64,000 nt of DNA from Gnetum montanum (GCA_015680685.1 MNCI01002813.1:861398-925397), one strand, 5' to 3'. Shown: positions 34,291 to 43,929, counted from the first letter of the stretch. Translations and numbers: made by a program. The notes: generated by a model from the sequence alone, not told the origin.

Positions 34291-35190
34291 TGGGACAACA
34301 AAGAGGATGAATACCCAATTTCTGATTGCTTCCCTGATGAACTCCTCTTTGCAGGAGTAATAAACAATCAATCACCCATTGATACAAATTGGTATAGTAG
34401 CATTCTTACTTATCTTCTCACACAAGACATGCCACAAGGGCTGGACGTTAAGAAGAAACAACAATTTCTTCACCGAGTCAAACATTTCATGGAAATCAAT
34501 AGACACCTTTACAAGGTATGCTCCAATGGCTTGGTCTGATGGTGTGTTCCTTACACAAATCAATTGTGAGTTCTCCAAGATTCTCATGAGGGCCCTTGTG
34601 GGGGTCATTACACTAGGAGACAAATAGACATTCAAATCTTACTTGTAGGATATTATTGGCCTACGTTATTTTGAGATGTCCATCATTTTGTCCAATCTTG
34701 TGAGTGCTACCAACATGATGGGGAAATGACTATTAGAATGGAGGATCCACAACAATGGATTCATCCCTTAGAACCTTTTGACATATGGGGTATTGATTTT
34801 ATGGGGCCTATTACACTGATGTCCAATGGAAAAGCATACATTGTTGTTGTTGTCGACTATTTCACAAAATGGACAGAAGCAACCTTTGTTACTAACTGTA
34901 CATCATCTACTACTACACAATTTGTTTAACAACAAATCATAAATAGGTTTGGCATGCCTCATGCACTTATATTTAATAATGGTACACATTTTACAAGTGT
35001 GACTTTTCGAAAGTTGATGCAACGCTTAGGACTTGAGCATAAACTAACTATATGATATCATCCTCAAGCGAATAGTCAAGCTGAAGTCACCAATAAGAAA
35101 ATCACAAAAATTTTGACACAAACCATTAGCAAATATAGGCAAGACTGGAGCACCAAACTAAATGATACTCTTTGGGCCTACCACTTCAAC
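34291..35190 (+). pseudogene. Integrase of Athila-like element 1, truncated
   Basis: Zinc-binding region near 34590-34720 (HEGPCGGHYTRRQ, CECYQHDG). Core: FDIWGIDFMGPITLMSNGK (first Asp), YFTKWTEA, ALIFNNGTHFTS (second catalytic Asp replaced by Asn), then a QANSQAEVTNKK segment with the Glu. It ends after LNDTLWAYHF at about 35185, where homology switches to PPR sequence. Confidence 0.8.
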
Positions 35191-35704
35191 AATCATCGAT
35201 GCCTATAGTTGTGCTCGGACCCTTGTGCAGGGGATGCAAATTAATGACTATAATAAAATTATGATTGTAATTAGATGGGTTTATCTGCAATGCTCTAATC
35301 ACTACGTACATGGAACGTGACGACATTGAAAATGCACAATTAATGTTTGATGAGATGCCTTGTAGAAACGTGGTTTCATGGAACTTCCTGATTGGTGGGT
35401 ATGCCTAGCATGGCCGTGGAATTGAAGCTATTCAATTTTTTTAACTCATGATGAAGCAAGGGCAGAAGCCCAATGATGTCACTTTTGTTAGTGTTCTTTC
35501 TACATGTAGTTTTGCAAGGCTTGTTAAGCTGGGTGGGTTTTATTTTGATGTAATGTAGATTCAGTATCAAATAGAAGCTAGAGTAGAGCATTATTCTTAC
35601 ATGGTGGATCTGCTAGGCCGTGCAAGGATGCTAGAAGAGACAAAAAAGTTAGTAAATTCAATGCCCATTAAACCCACTGTTAGCATTTGGGGATCATTAC
35701 TCAA
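35190..35704 (+). pseudogene. PPR-DYW protein pseudogene, upstream fragment
   Basis: Pentatricopeptide-repeat proteins bind organellar RNA; DYW members edit C to U. Here the translation gives PPR blocks: SCARTLVQGMQ (frameshifted), ICNALIT, AQLMFDEMPCRNVVSWNFLI, KQGQKPNDVTFVSVLSTCS, then VEHYSYMVDLLGRARMLEE and MPIKPTVSIWGSLL (35601-35700). These are standard L/S and E-region motifs. Stops occur at several CAG/CAA-derived sites. The N-terminal repeats are absent, replaced by the truncated Athila element. Copia B interrupts the frame at 35705 and the gene resumes at 41063. Confidence 0.82.
35700..35704. repeat. Copia B target duplication, left copy (CTCAA)
   Basis: It pairs with CTTAG at 41063-41067. 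The PPR coding context fits CTCAG as the original, so each copy differs by one transition. Confidence 0.6.
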
Positions 35705-36357
35705 TGTTGGAAAAATGAAGACAAATACATTAATTGTTGTATTTCCTTTTATGTTGCATTTGATGTGCAGATGTGTTTTATCCCACATGTATTAGGATTG
35801 GGTTTGGTCCTCATGTTTCCTCATAAATAGGAGGCTTGGTGTTTTATCCCACATGTATTAGGATTAAGGTTTGGTCCTCATGTTTCTTCATAAATAGAAG
35901 TCTTGGGGTAGCCTTTAGTATGTGCTTTGAAGTGAAAGCATTGTATCAAGGTTTTACCTTGGAGACGTGAGTTTTTTTGGTGCTCATCTGAGATCTGTTG
36001 GAATAACAGATTGGGTGTTTGGAAAAGTTATAAGGACGGCTTGTGTCCTGAAGATTTGAGAAGAATAGAAGGTAGATCAGCATTGTTGTGGAAGTAGGGT
36101 AAAAAGGGCCTGAACCACATAACTCTCTGTGCTCTTGTGCTATTTTTACTGTTTTCATTCTGCTTTTATTTTGTTATCACAGCAAATGTTTGATAGAGTT
36201 TAGAACATTTTGAGAGTGATTTATAGTGTTTCTTGACTTGCTACAGTGAAATATTTTGCCTCTAATGATTTATTTAGATCTATATGGTTCTAATAATTTC
36301 TCTAGAGCATTTGTAGTGTGTTTTCAAATCCAATTGTTTTCAAATCTGATTATAACA
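35705..36357 (+). repeat. 5' LTR of Copia B
   Basis: TGTTGGAAAAATG...GATTATAACA, 653 bp. It contains a 66-bp tandem duplication that includes a TATA-like CATAAATAG (35773-35838 and 35839-35905), also present in the 3' LTR. Confidence 0.92.
35773..35905 (+). promoter_or_regulatory. Duplicated 66-bp promoter segment in the Copia B LTR
   Basis: Two tandem units, each GTGTTTTATCCCACATGTAT through TCATAAATAG. The LTR therefore carries two TATA-like boxes (about 35822 and 35889). The 3' LTR has the same pair (40493-40625). Confidence 0.65.
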
Positions 36358-36360
36358 ACT

Positions 36361-36372
36361 AGTATCGAAGCT
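36361..36372 (+). other. Degenerate primer-binding site of Copia B
   Basis: AGTATCGAAGCT lies just inside the 5' LTR and resembles the initiator-Met site TGGTATCAGAGC with changes. Confidence 0.5.
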
Positions 36373-36384
36373 AGATTTAAAGAG

Positions 36385-37211
36385 ATGGAGAGGCTACAAA
36401 CAACAAAAAGATTGGTAGGAAGGAATTGGAATGTTTGAAGAATTTTGATAAAGGCTATTTTAGCACAAAAGGAGTGCCAAGAGGCCCTAGAACCCTCTCA
36501 ACCAACAAGAATGTCAAATGTTGATTGGAGAAAAATTAAGACTAGGGCATTATCTTTCATTCATCCAACCCAGAGCAATGGAATTTTGGCCTCAATCAAA
36601 CCTGATATGGATCCACATGAGCTGTGGAAAACACTAAAGAATAGGTTTGACAAAGTATCAGGTTTGAATTCCTTTCACATTTATCCAAAAATTTTAGATG
36701 CAAGAAGAGATCTTATGTGTCTTTTCAAGATCATTTGAATGAGATTATGGGAAATCTGAATAAGTTGGAGGAATATAAAATTGTTATTTCAAATTTAGTT
36801 AAATCCTATGCTTTGTTAGACTCCTTACTTGATTCCTGGTATGCAACTGTGACATCTATTACTACTTCTATGAGTGTTTCATCTATGACATTTGAACAAG
36901 TTGTGTCTACCCTTCAGAATTTAGAAGGAAGAGTAGATGAGTCTTCTAAATCTAGAAATGTTCATGTAGAAAAGGAAAGAGGTAGAAGTAGGAGATGTTT
37001 CCCAAGCAGGTGGAGAAGCACAAACAAAGGAGTATCACATGGCAGAACTCAAACTCAAGAGTGCTGGTACTACAAGAAGAAAGATCATTTGAAGAAGGAT
37101 TGCTTTGCATTGAAAGCACATAAAAATAAAGGAAAAGAGAAGAAGTCAGAAGAAGGAACATTAGAGGTACATGTAGCTGATGAAAACGTTAGTTTTCTGA
37201 TTCAAGAATAA
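36385..37211 (+). pseudogene. gag of Copia B
   Basis: It starts at ATG 36385 (MERLQTTKRLVGRNWNV), one stop, then ILIKAILAQKECQEALEPSQ and DPHELWKTLKNRFDKVSGLN (36445-36738). A frame change follows near 36720. The second part (36717-37211) has LDSWYATVTSITTSMSV, an Arg/Ser-rich stretch and a CCHC-like zinc knuckle CWYYKKKDHLKKDC (from about 37062; the second Cys is Tyr). Gag forms the nucleocapsid of copia particles. Confidence 0.82.
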
Positions 37212-37217
37212 TGTACA

Positions 37218-37472
37218 ATGGTGGCAGATGGATGTAGCAGTGACATCTGGTTGATTGAATCAGGTGCCTCCTTTTATATTTGTTTAGATAAGTCTTTTTT
37301 TGCATCTTATCATAAATTTGAATCTAGTTTTGTATATGTTGCTAATGGAAAAGCTTTAAAAGTTCTTGAAATTGGAAGTATAAGTCTGCAACAAGCAGGG
37401 ATGCCAAAGGTGACAATAGATAATGTTAGACATGTTCCTGAAGTTACAAAGAAGTTTATTTCAATTCCATAG
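37218..37472 (+). pseudogene. Protease of Copia B
   Basis: Open for 84 codons. IWLIESGASFYIC sits where copia proteases have DSGAS; the catalytic Asp is Glu. VRHVPEVTKKFISIP matches the conserved end of the domain. It leads without a gap, across a stop, into integrase. Confidence 0.8.
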
Positions 37473-38639
37473 TTGGATGATTCAGGTCTGAATTTTAGTA
37501 GTGGAGGTAGACATTGGAGGATTTCCAAGAAAATCATGACCATTTTGAAAGGAAAAAAAGAGGCCAGCTTATATACATTGATGGCAGATTCATGCAACTC
37601 TATTGTAATAGTTTCTAATACAAAAAATTCTAAAGTGTGGCATAGACGTCTTGGATACATTGGCTGGTCAAGCTTAAAGGTACTTCAAAATCAGACTCTC
37701 ATTCTTGTATTTTCTTATGCTCAAACTGATTGCAAAGACTGTTTAGTTGGAAAATCTAGAAGAGTAAACTTTCATAGGGATTTGGACAGCAAAAAGAAAA
37801 ATAAGTTACAATTGATTTATTCTGATGTTTGTGGTCCTATAACTCCCATTTCTCTTGGTGGATCTATTTATTTTGTGACCTTCATAGATGACTGTACAAG
37901 GAAGGTTTGGGTTTATATTCTAAAATCAAAAGATAAAGTGTGTTTAGTTTTCAAAACATTTGTTGCAAGAGTAGAAAATGAAACAGGTCTGAAAATAAAA
38001 TGTTTGGAAACTGATAATGGTGGGGAGTACACTTCTAAACTATTTGCTAATTTTTGCAACATCAAAAGAATTAGGCACATTTGTACCCTTCCTAGCACAC
38101 CATAGGAAAATGGAGTTGCTAAAAGATGCAACAGAATGTTACTGGATCGTGCTAGAACAATGGTTTCAAGTGTAGGCCTACCTAAGACATTTTGGGAAGA
38201 GGTAGTTATGATTGCTGCATATTTGGTGAACTGGTCTCAACATTTTTCAATTGATAATGTTGTTCCAGAAGTTATTTGGAAAGGTAAAAACATTTCATAC
38301 GGTCATTTAAGAGTTTTTGGATGTGAGGCATTTATGCATATTTCAAAGGAAAATAGAACTAAGTTGGAGGACAAGGCTAAAAGTTGCATATTTGTTGGAT
38401 ATGGAAAAGATAAGTTAGGATTCAAACTTTGGGATCCTGTGAAACGTGTAGTGAGATCAAGGGATGTTAAATTCAGAGAAAATGTGATGTTTAGTGAGCT
38501 GCAAAAGAAAGACAAGGATAGAAATGGCTCAAAAATCATAAGGACTCCTTTTAGCATGACTAAAGAAATTGAAAATGATGAAATTCATGGATTTTCCAAA
38601 TTTGGAAACTTTGGACAACATGCTGAAAGTACATGGTAG
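37473..38639 (+). pseudogene. Integrase of Copia B
   Basis: HHCC region: VWHRRLGYIGWSSLKVLQ to CKDCLVGKSRR (37635-37760). DDE core: LIYSDVCGPITPISLGG (first Asp), FIDDCTRKVWVY, LETDNGGEYTS (second Asp, about 38010), and ENGVAKRCNRMLLDRARTM (Glu) just after a TAG at 38103 that looks like a former CAG. The GKNISYGHLRVFGCEAF and KSCIFVGYGKDKLGFKLWDP blocks end the domain (38290-38440). Two open stretches of 210 and 167 codons survive. Confidence 0.88.
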
Positions 38640-39560
38640 CAAGCTGAGAACTTAGGATAGCAAGGAGAAAATGCAGGACAGCAAGAAAATGAGGTAGAAG
38701 ATGATGAACAATAGGCTACAGATGTGTCTCATTGGGTTAGAAGATCAATCAGAACTACCATACCTCCTAACAGGTACTCTCCCTCATTGAATTATGTACT
38801 TTACAACGATAGTGGTGAACCAGAAACAGTGAAGGAAGCCATGACATGTGTTGATGCCACAAAGTGGAAGGCAGCTATGAATGATGAACGGGAATTACTC
38901 CAGCAGAACAAAACCTGGGAGTTAGTTCAGTTGCCAAATGGGAGAAAACCCTTGGAGTGCAGGTGGCTATACAGAATTAAATTAAAGGCAAATGGGGAAA
39001 AATGTTTCAAGGCTAGGTTGGTGGTGAAAGGCTATGCACAGAAACCAAGTATTGGCTTTCAAGAAATTTTTTCTCTAGTAGTAAAACACTCTTCTATACG
39101 TTTAGTGCTATCATTGGTGGCCTACATGGACTTAGAGTTGGAGCAACTTGATAGAACAGCAACATTCCTCCATGGAGATTTGGAGGAGGAAATTTACATG
39201 AAACAGCCAAAAGGGTATGAAGAACAGTAAGGTTCAAGTCTAGTTTGTAAACTAAAAAAGAGTTTATATGGTATGAAACAAGCCCCTAGGCAGTGGTATA
39301 AAAGGTTTGATATTTTCATGAAGAAGCTATCTTATTAGAAAAACAAACTAGACCACTGTGTGTATTTTTTTGGAGATGTTTCAGCTAAATTTACAGTGTT
39401 GTTGTTGTATGTTGATGATATGCTCATTTCTAGAAATGATATAGTAGAGATAAAACATTTAAAATTGAAAATGGGCAAAGAATTTGCTATGAAGGATTTG
39501 GGATAGGCAAAGAAAATTCTTGGTATGAATATTTACAGGGATAGAAAAAGGAAGAAGCTA
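38640..39560 (+). pseudogene. Reverse transcriptase of Copia B
   Basis: An open stretch 38724-39230 holds EPETVKEAM, ELLQQNKTWELVQLPNGRK, FKARLVVKGYAQK and ATFLHGDLEEEIYMKQPKGY. Past a stop the frame gives SLYGMKQAPRQWYKRFD, the catalytic LLLYVDDMLI (about 39400-39430) and FAMKDLG. YVDD is intact, but stops at 39228, about 39337 and about 39505 inactivate it. Confidence 0.88.
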
Positions 39561-40372
39561 TGGTTGAGTTAGGAAAATTACATTGGAAAGGTTTTAAAAT
39601 GTTTCAACATAGAGAATGCAAACCCTGTAAGTACACCTGTTTAGCACAATTTAATTTATCAAAGAAGGACTGTCCAAAGTCAAAAGAGGATTTTGAAAAG
39701 GTTAAAAATATCCCATATACTTCTGTTATTAGGTCATTGATGTATGTCATGGTTTGTACACATCTTAATATTGCTTATGCCATTGGAGTAGTTAGTAGAT
39801 TTATGACCAACTATGGGCGGAATCACTGGTTAGCTATCAAATGGATTTTAAAATATTTAAAGGACACAAAAGCGCATTGCTTATGTTTTGGAGATGCTAA
39901 TTTGCACATTGAAGGTTTTGTAGATGCAAACTTTGCTGCTAATCATGATACAAGATGATCTTCTACAAGGTACACATTTATTTTTGGTGGTGCAGCAGTG
40001 AGTTAGTTGTCACGTCTACAACCACTAGTAACTTTATCTACAACTGAATCAGAGTACATAGCCCTCACAGAAGCATGCAAGGAGATGTTATGGATGAAGA
40101 GATTTTTGCAGTCTCTTGGATTAAAACAACAAAGGTATGTTGTCTTTTGTGATAGTTTGAGTGCAATCCATCTTGCAAAGAATTCTTCCTTTCATGCCAG
40201 GACAAAACATATAGATGTTCAATTCCACTTCATAAGAGAAATCATAGAGGATGGCTTGGTGCATGTTCAAAATGTTCATACAAAGCTCAACGTTGTTGAT
40301 GCTTTAACAAAATCAGTGATAGCTAAAAAACACATTTTCTGTAGGAAGAAGCTTGAGATAACTGAAGCTTAA
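39560..40372 (+). pseudogene. RT end and RNase H of Copia B
   Basis: The open stretch 39560-39958 contains IPYTSVIRSLMYVMVCTHLN and GRNHWLAIKWILKYLKDTK, the usual copia connection. RNase H continues at 40007-40372 with TTESEYIALTEACKEMLWMK, VVFCDSLSAIHLAKN and ARTKHIDVQFHFIREII. Frames shift near 39590 and 39958. It ends at the TAA at 40370, 55 bp before the 3' LTR. Confidence 0.87.
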
Positions 40373-40411
40373 TCAGAAGTGCACATCTCTTAAAGGCTAG
40401 TTAGATTTGTC

Positions 40412-40424
40412 TTCAAAGGAAAGT
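40412..40424 (+). other. Polypurine tract of Copia B
   Basis: CAAAGGAAAG directly before the 3' LTR TGTTGG. Confidence 0.55.
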
Positions 40425-40425
40425 T

Positions 40426-41062
40426 TGTTGGAAAAATGAAGACAAATACATTAATTGTTGTATTTCCTTTTATGTTGCATTTGATGTGGGGATGTGTTTT
40501 ATCCCACATGTATTAGGATTAGGGTTTGGTCCTCATGTTTCTCATAAATAGGAGGTTTGGTGTTTTATCCCACATGAATTAGGATTGGGGTTTGGTCCTC
40601 ATGTTTCTTCATAAATAGAAGGCTTGGGGTAGCTTTAATATGTGCTTTGAAGTGAAAGCATTGTATTAAGGTTTTACCTTGGAGACATGAGTTTTGTTGG
40701 TGTTCATCTGAGATCTGTTGGAATAACAAACTAGGTGTTTGGAAAAGTTACAAGGATGGTTTGTGTCTTGAAAATTTGATAAGAATAGAAGGTAGATCAG
40801 CATTGTTGTCGAAGTAGGGTAAAAAGGGCCGGCCCAAACCACATAACTCTCTATGCTCTTGTGCTATTTTTATTGTTTTCATTCTACTTTCATTTTGTTA
40901 TCACAGCAAATGTTTGCTAGAGTTTAGAATGTTTTAAGAGTGATTTAGAGTGTTTCTGCTCAGCGCAATAAATATTTTGTCTCTAATGATTTATTCAAAT
41001 GTGTAGGGTTCTAATAATTTCTCTAGAGCATTTGTAGCGTGTTTTCAGATCTGATTATAACA
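40426..41062 (+). repeat. 3' LTR of Copia B
   Basis: 637 bp, homologous to 35705-36357, including the double promoter segment. It ends GATTATAACA. Confidence 0.92.
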
Positions 41063-41067
41063 CTTAG
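41063..41067. repeat. Copia B target duplication, right copy (CTTAG)
   Basis: See 35700-35704; three of five bases are identical and both differences are transitions. Confidence 0.6.
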
Positions 41068-41650
41068 TGCTTGTCAATTTCATGGAAATCTGGCAACGGC
41101 TGAATATGCAGCAGAGAGTTTGCTCAAGCTAGAGGCAACCATGGCAAGACCTTATGTGACTTTGTCGAATATCTATGCTAAAGCTGGGAGACATGAAGAG
41201 TTTGCCAAGATCAGAATGATGATGAAAGAAAGAGACATTAAAAAGGAGGCAAGGCTCACCAAGATAGAGGTCAAGGATAAGGTTCATTCTTTCGTAGTCA
41301 ATTATAGATCACATCCAATGGCAACTGAAATTTATAATATACTTGACTGGATCTATAAACAGATGGAAAAAGATCCAGTCTATTCAGCAGCATGTTCTAA
41401 TGTTGCTGTTCATGATCCTGAAAAGGACAAGGAAACACATAGTACTGCTTACCATTGTGAAAGGCTAGCGGTATGCTTTGGGCACGTGAGCACGCCTCCA
41501 GGGACGACTCTGCATGTCCTAAATAATCAGCGAATGTGCAGGGATTGCCACAATGTTATGAAATTCATTTCTAGGCTTGTGGGTAGAAAGCTCATCATTG
41601 GTGAGAGAAACATAAATTTCATCGTTTTGAAACGGGCTCGTTTTCTTGTT
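41063..41650 (+). pseudogene. PPR-DYW protein pseudogene, downstream fragment (E, E+ and part of DYW)
   Basis: Continuous with 35190-35704 across Copia B. E region: SACQFHGN, YVTLSNIYAKAGRHEEFAKI, RMMMKERDIKKEA. E+ region: IEVKDKVHSFVV. DYW domain: HCERLAVCFGHVSTPPGTTL keeps the HxE zinc/catalytic motif, and MCRDCHNVMKFISRLVGRKL keeps CRDCH. After GERNINF the homology stops (about 41620) and the terminal HHFKDG-CSCGDYW part is missing. The open frame runs on into unrelated sequence to 41953. The loss of the C-terminus and upstream repeats marks a pseudogene. Confidence 0.85.
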
Positions 41651-42004
41651 GAGATTTTTGATGAGAAAATCTTGGATCCTGACCTTTATCATAGTTCTAT
41701 ACCCTGTGTTAAGTTCTGTTGCTTTTTTCCTCTGGCAAGATGTGGATCTTGCCACGATTCAATTAGCCACTATTGCATTTTTGATCAGTTTGGTTTTGAT
41801 ATCGCACATTCGTTGATTGAGTTTAACAACCAGAAAGTTGCGGAAAGATGTACTATGTATGTGATAACTGCTCGTCCTTCACTGACCTTAAATAAGCACG
41901 TAAAATTTGTTTTACTTCAGCAGTGCCTCTGCTCCAACATCCACGATAAATAAACGCTATAAAAAGAGAAACTTTGCGAACAACCTCATTCACCATGACG
42001 AATC

Positions 42005-42304
42005 TCAACAGCCATAACCGTCGTCGAGGCTTTCCTGCCCAGCGCGTCTAAAACTGCTTAACCAAGACAGCTTCCTGGCAAGCGAGGACATGGGCGTTCT
42101 GAGCCTGCAGCAGGGCGACGGCGATGCTGATGAAAGCTGTGTTGGGTTATAAACGACAGTGTAGGTTGCTGTTCCGCCTGCCTGCACAATCACTGGACTT
42201 GGAGGGCTCGACTCCTGCATCTTGGCATAAGCTTTCTGCAGCTCGCTTTGCACAATTTTCTTGATCTGGGCCTCCAGATTTTCCTCGCTCTGCGGCGACT
42301 CCAT
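42005..42304 (-). CDS. Small hypothetical protein, possibly broken or two-exon
   Basis: Minus strand, ATG at 42304. It opens MESPQSEENLEAQIKKIVQS and continues as an amphipathic, probably coiled, helix, then PPSPVIVQAGGTATYTVVYN. GC content and codon use are higher than in the surrounding transposon DNA, as for a host gene. The 99-codon frame ends at 42005. An alternative frame from about 42140 reads AFISIAVALLQAQNAHVLAC and ends QEAVLVKQF at 42048, which looks more protein-like and would need a frameshift or short splice. The family is not recognised. It diverges from the inverted-duplication genes to its right. Confidence 0.4.
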   Translation of the reverse strand: MESPQSEENLEAQIKKIVQSELQKAYAKMQESSPPSPVIVQAGGTATYTVVYNPTQLSSASPSPCCRLRTPMSSLARKLSWLSSFRRAGQESLDDGYGC

Positions 42305-42540
42305 TTGCTCCTTGTGCAGTCAGTAGCAGATTGAGGGAAGACGTTCTATAAGTTCTGCAAATACAGTGATAGGAACAAGTTCCTCCTCAAGGAGCACCAG
42401 AGGTATGAAAATCTTGAAATCTTAATTATGCATAAGAATGCAAGTTCTTGGGTTAGGACTCTGAAAATTGCAGACGAACTAATTCTTGTATGTCAGAAAA
42501 TCTCCATGAATCAGCCGCTACCCAGAACTGGATCCTTCTT

Positions 42541-42990
42541 GCTTTGCCTCGCACCTGAATTGCACCACCGAAGCTCAAATTCATGCCGGTTCTTGCTCTG
42601 CCTTGCACATGAATTCCACCACTGAAGCTCAGATCCATGGCGGTTCTTGCGATGCCCTGAACGAGGAATTTACGACTACCCAAGCTTCAAGGAATTTACG
42701 ACTACCCAAGCTTCAGTTACCGCTGCAGAATTACCCCCACTTGAGGCAGCCGTACTGTTGAATTCGGTTCTATTTCCGCTGAGTTTCTTTCCGTTGCTCA
42801 GACTTGTGTGAGCTCATCTTTCTAATCAACTTCAATCTCAAAAATAAGTGAAGCTGAAACCGCCATCTCCGCACCAGAGGTTCAGAGCAGACACAGGACT
42901 GTGCTAATGAGTTGCGTGGACATGGCTTCTGCCATGTCCTTTGTCGTGCAGGTGAAGCCTCTGAGCGGCACCATCAGCGTGACGGTAGCC
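42541..42990 (+). repeat. Left arm of large inverted duplication
   Basis: About 450 bp, matching the reverse complement of 43262-43840. Shared blocks include GAATTGCACCACCGAAGCTC, GAATTCGGTTCTATTTCCGC and GGTGAAGCCTCTGAGCG. The right arm has extra duplicated segments. The loop is about 270 bp. Confidence 0.8.
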
Positions 42991-43080
42991 ACAATTCCAT
43001 CAGGAATTGTTCCTCCAGGGGTAGAGAAAAATGGGTGCCGCCATGAACACTTTTGTTGGTGATGCTACTAATTTTTTGTT
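42760..43080 (+). pseudogene. Left-arm copy of a small hydrophobic-protein gene
   Basis: The plus-strand paralogue of the right-arm minus-strand gene. The recognisable stretch at 42900-43069 reads VLMSCVDMASAMSFVVQVKP and then LSGTISVTVATIPSGIVPPG before a stop. The upstream part is frameshifted (TKISEVETTISAPEVQ in the partner is KISEAETAISAPEVQ here). Family unknown. Confidence 0.4.
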
Positions 43081-43222
43081 TGCGGGTTCAAGTAAACCCA
43101 TCAAAAAAAGTGGCGATGATCTTGCAACTGATAGGACCAAGAATGATCCTGCAACTTCTGTGAACAAGGCATCCTCCTTTGCTAGTTATGATGCTTTTTG
43201 GGAACTCTGAAATCCTTAAACT

Positions 43223-43655
43223 CTAGTTTGCGAATGGAATGTTCACCAAGAAAATGCTTGTGCAGGGAATACCGTCACTGATGGTGGCGCTCAGAGGCTT
43301 CACCTGTGCCACAAAGGAATTGGCAGAATTGGCAGATGCGATGGCCACGCAACTCACCAGAACCAGGATTATCAGCGCAAATACGCCCCAGACCACAATC
43401 CTGAACCTCTGGTGCAGAGATGGTGGTTTCAACTTCACTTATCTTTGTCACTGGACTGCTCTGCTGGTCCTGCATACACCCATAAGAAATTTCTGGGTAA
43501 ACAAGAAAATCAGCGAGACTGAATTTGATTAGAAAGCTGAGCTCACACAAGTCTGAGCAACGGAAAAAACTCAGCGGAAATAGAACCGAATTCAACACTA
43601 GGGCTACCTCAAGTGGGGGTGATTCTGCAGCGGTAACTGAAGCTTGGGTACTCAC
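43223..43655 (-). CDS. Right-arm small hydrophobic protein, hypothetical
   Basis: Two overlapping minus-strand frames. One (43655-43275) starts MSTQASVTAAESPPLEVALV and contains TKISEVETTISAPEVQD. The other (43438-43223) contains a strong membrane or signal segment, RIVVWGVFALIILVLVSCVA, then SANSFVAQVKPLSATIS and an end at 43223. The paralogue in the left arm supports the second frame downstream of the Pro-Glu-Val-Gln region, so a frameshift near 43410 is likely. It would give a short N-terminal domain, one membrane span and a small outside domain. I do not recognise it. Confidence 0.4.
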
Positions 43656-43840
43656 GTCAATTCCTCGTTCAGGACTGAAGTTTGGGTAGTCACGTCAATT
43701 CCTCGTTCAGGGCATCGCTTTCAGGGCATCGCAAGAACAGCCGTGGATCTTAGCTTCGGTAGCGGAATTCATGTGCAAGGCAGAGCAAGAACCGGCATGA
43801 ATCTGAGCTTCGGTGGTGCAATTCAGGTGCGAGGCAGAGC
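43262..43840 (-). repeat. Right arm of large inverted duplication
   Basis: The partner of 42541-42990. It carries a tandem duplication of GTCACGTCAATTCCTCGTTC (about 43660-43715) that is also duplicated, in a different form, in the left arm (about 42660-42715). Confidence 0.8.
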
Positions 43841-43890
43841 AAGCAGCGGTATGAAATCGAGCTTCAGCGAAATCCAGGGCAGCGGCTGTG
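43715..43890 (+). repeat. 54-bp tandem repeat, three units, open in frame
   Basis: Three 54-bp units encode an 18-residue repeat on the plus strand, GRARTGMNLSFGGAIQVR and relatives. Two units are mirrored in the left arm, where the minus-strand frame 42683-42453 carries the same peptide. The opposite strand is the 5' flank of the hypothetical gene, so coding here is uncertain. Confidence 0.6.
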
Positions 43891-43929
43891 CTTCATGGGG
43901 ATTTTAAAATTGAAAATCAAGATTAACAT

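Larger units (their letters stand above)
28555..35190 (+). mobile_element. Athila-like Ty3 retrotransposon 1, 3'-truncated
   Basis: Plus orientation: 5' LTR (28555-29389), tRNA-Asp-type primer site, gag, protease, RT, RNase H, integrase. It stops inside integrase at about 35185-35200, where PPR coding sequence begins; no 3' LTR follows. The RT signature (MATFKDHFPL, YNGYNQIQI, FGLCNALATFQ) is that of the Athila lineage. A second copy of the family lies in reverse orientation at 49.95-59.64 kb. Confidence 0.85.
35705..41062 (+). mobile_element. Ty1/copia retrotransposon Copia B, complete but inactive
   Basis: A 5.36-kb element inserted in the PPR gene: LTRs 35705-36357 and 40426-41062, degenerate Met primer site, gag, protease, integrase, RT and RNase H in copia order, and a purine tract. 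It has multiple stops and one or more frameshifts. LTR divergence is visible but modest, so it is younger than the gene decay around it or comparable. Confidence 0.9.

Noticed and set aside
38303-38557. Minus-strand frame within Copia B
   Set aside because: It is a shadow of the integrase C-terminal region on the plus strand.
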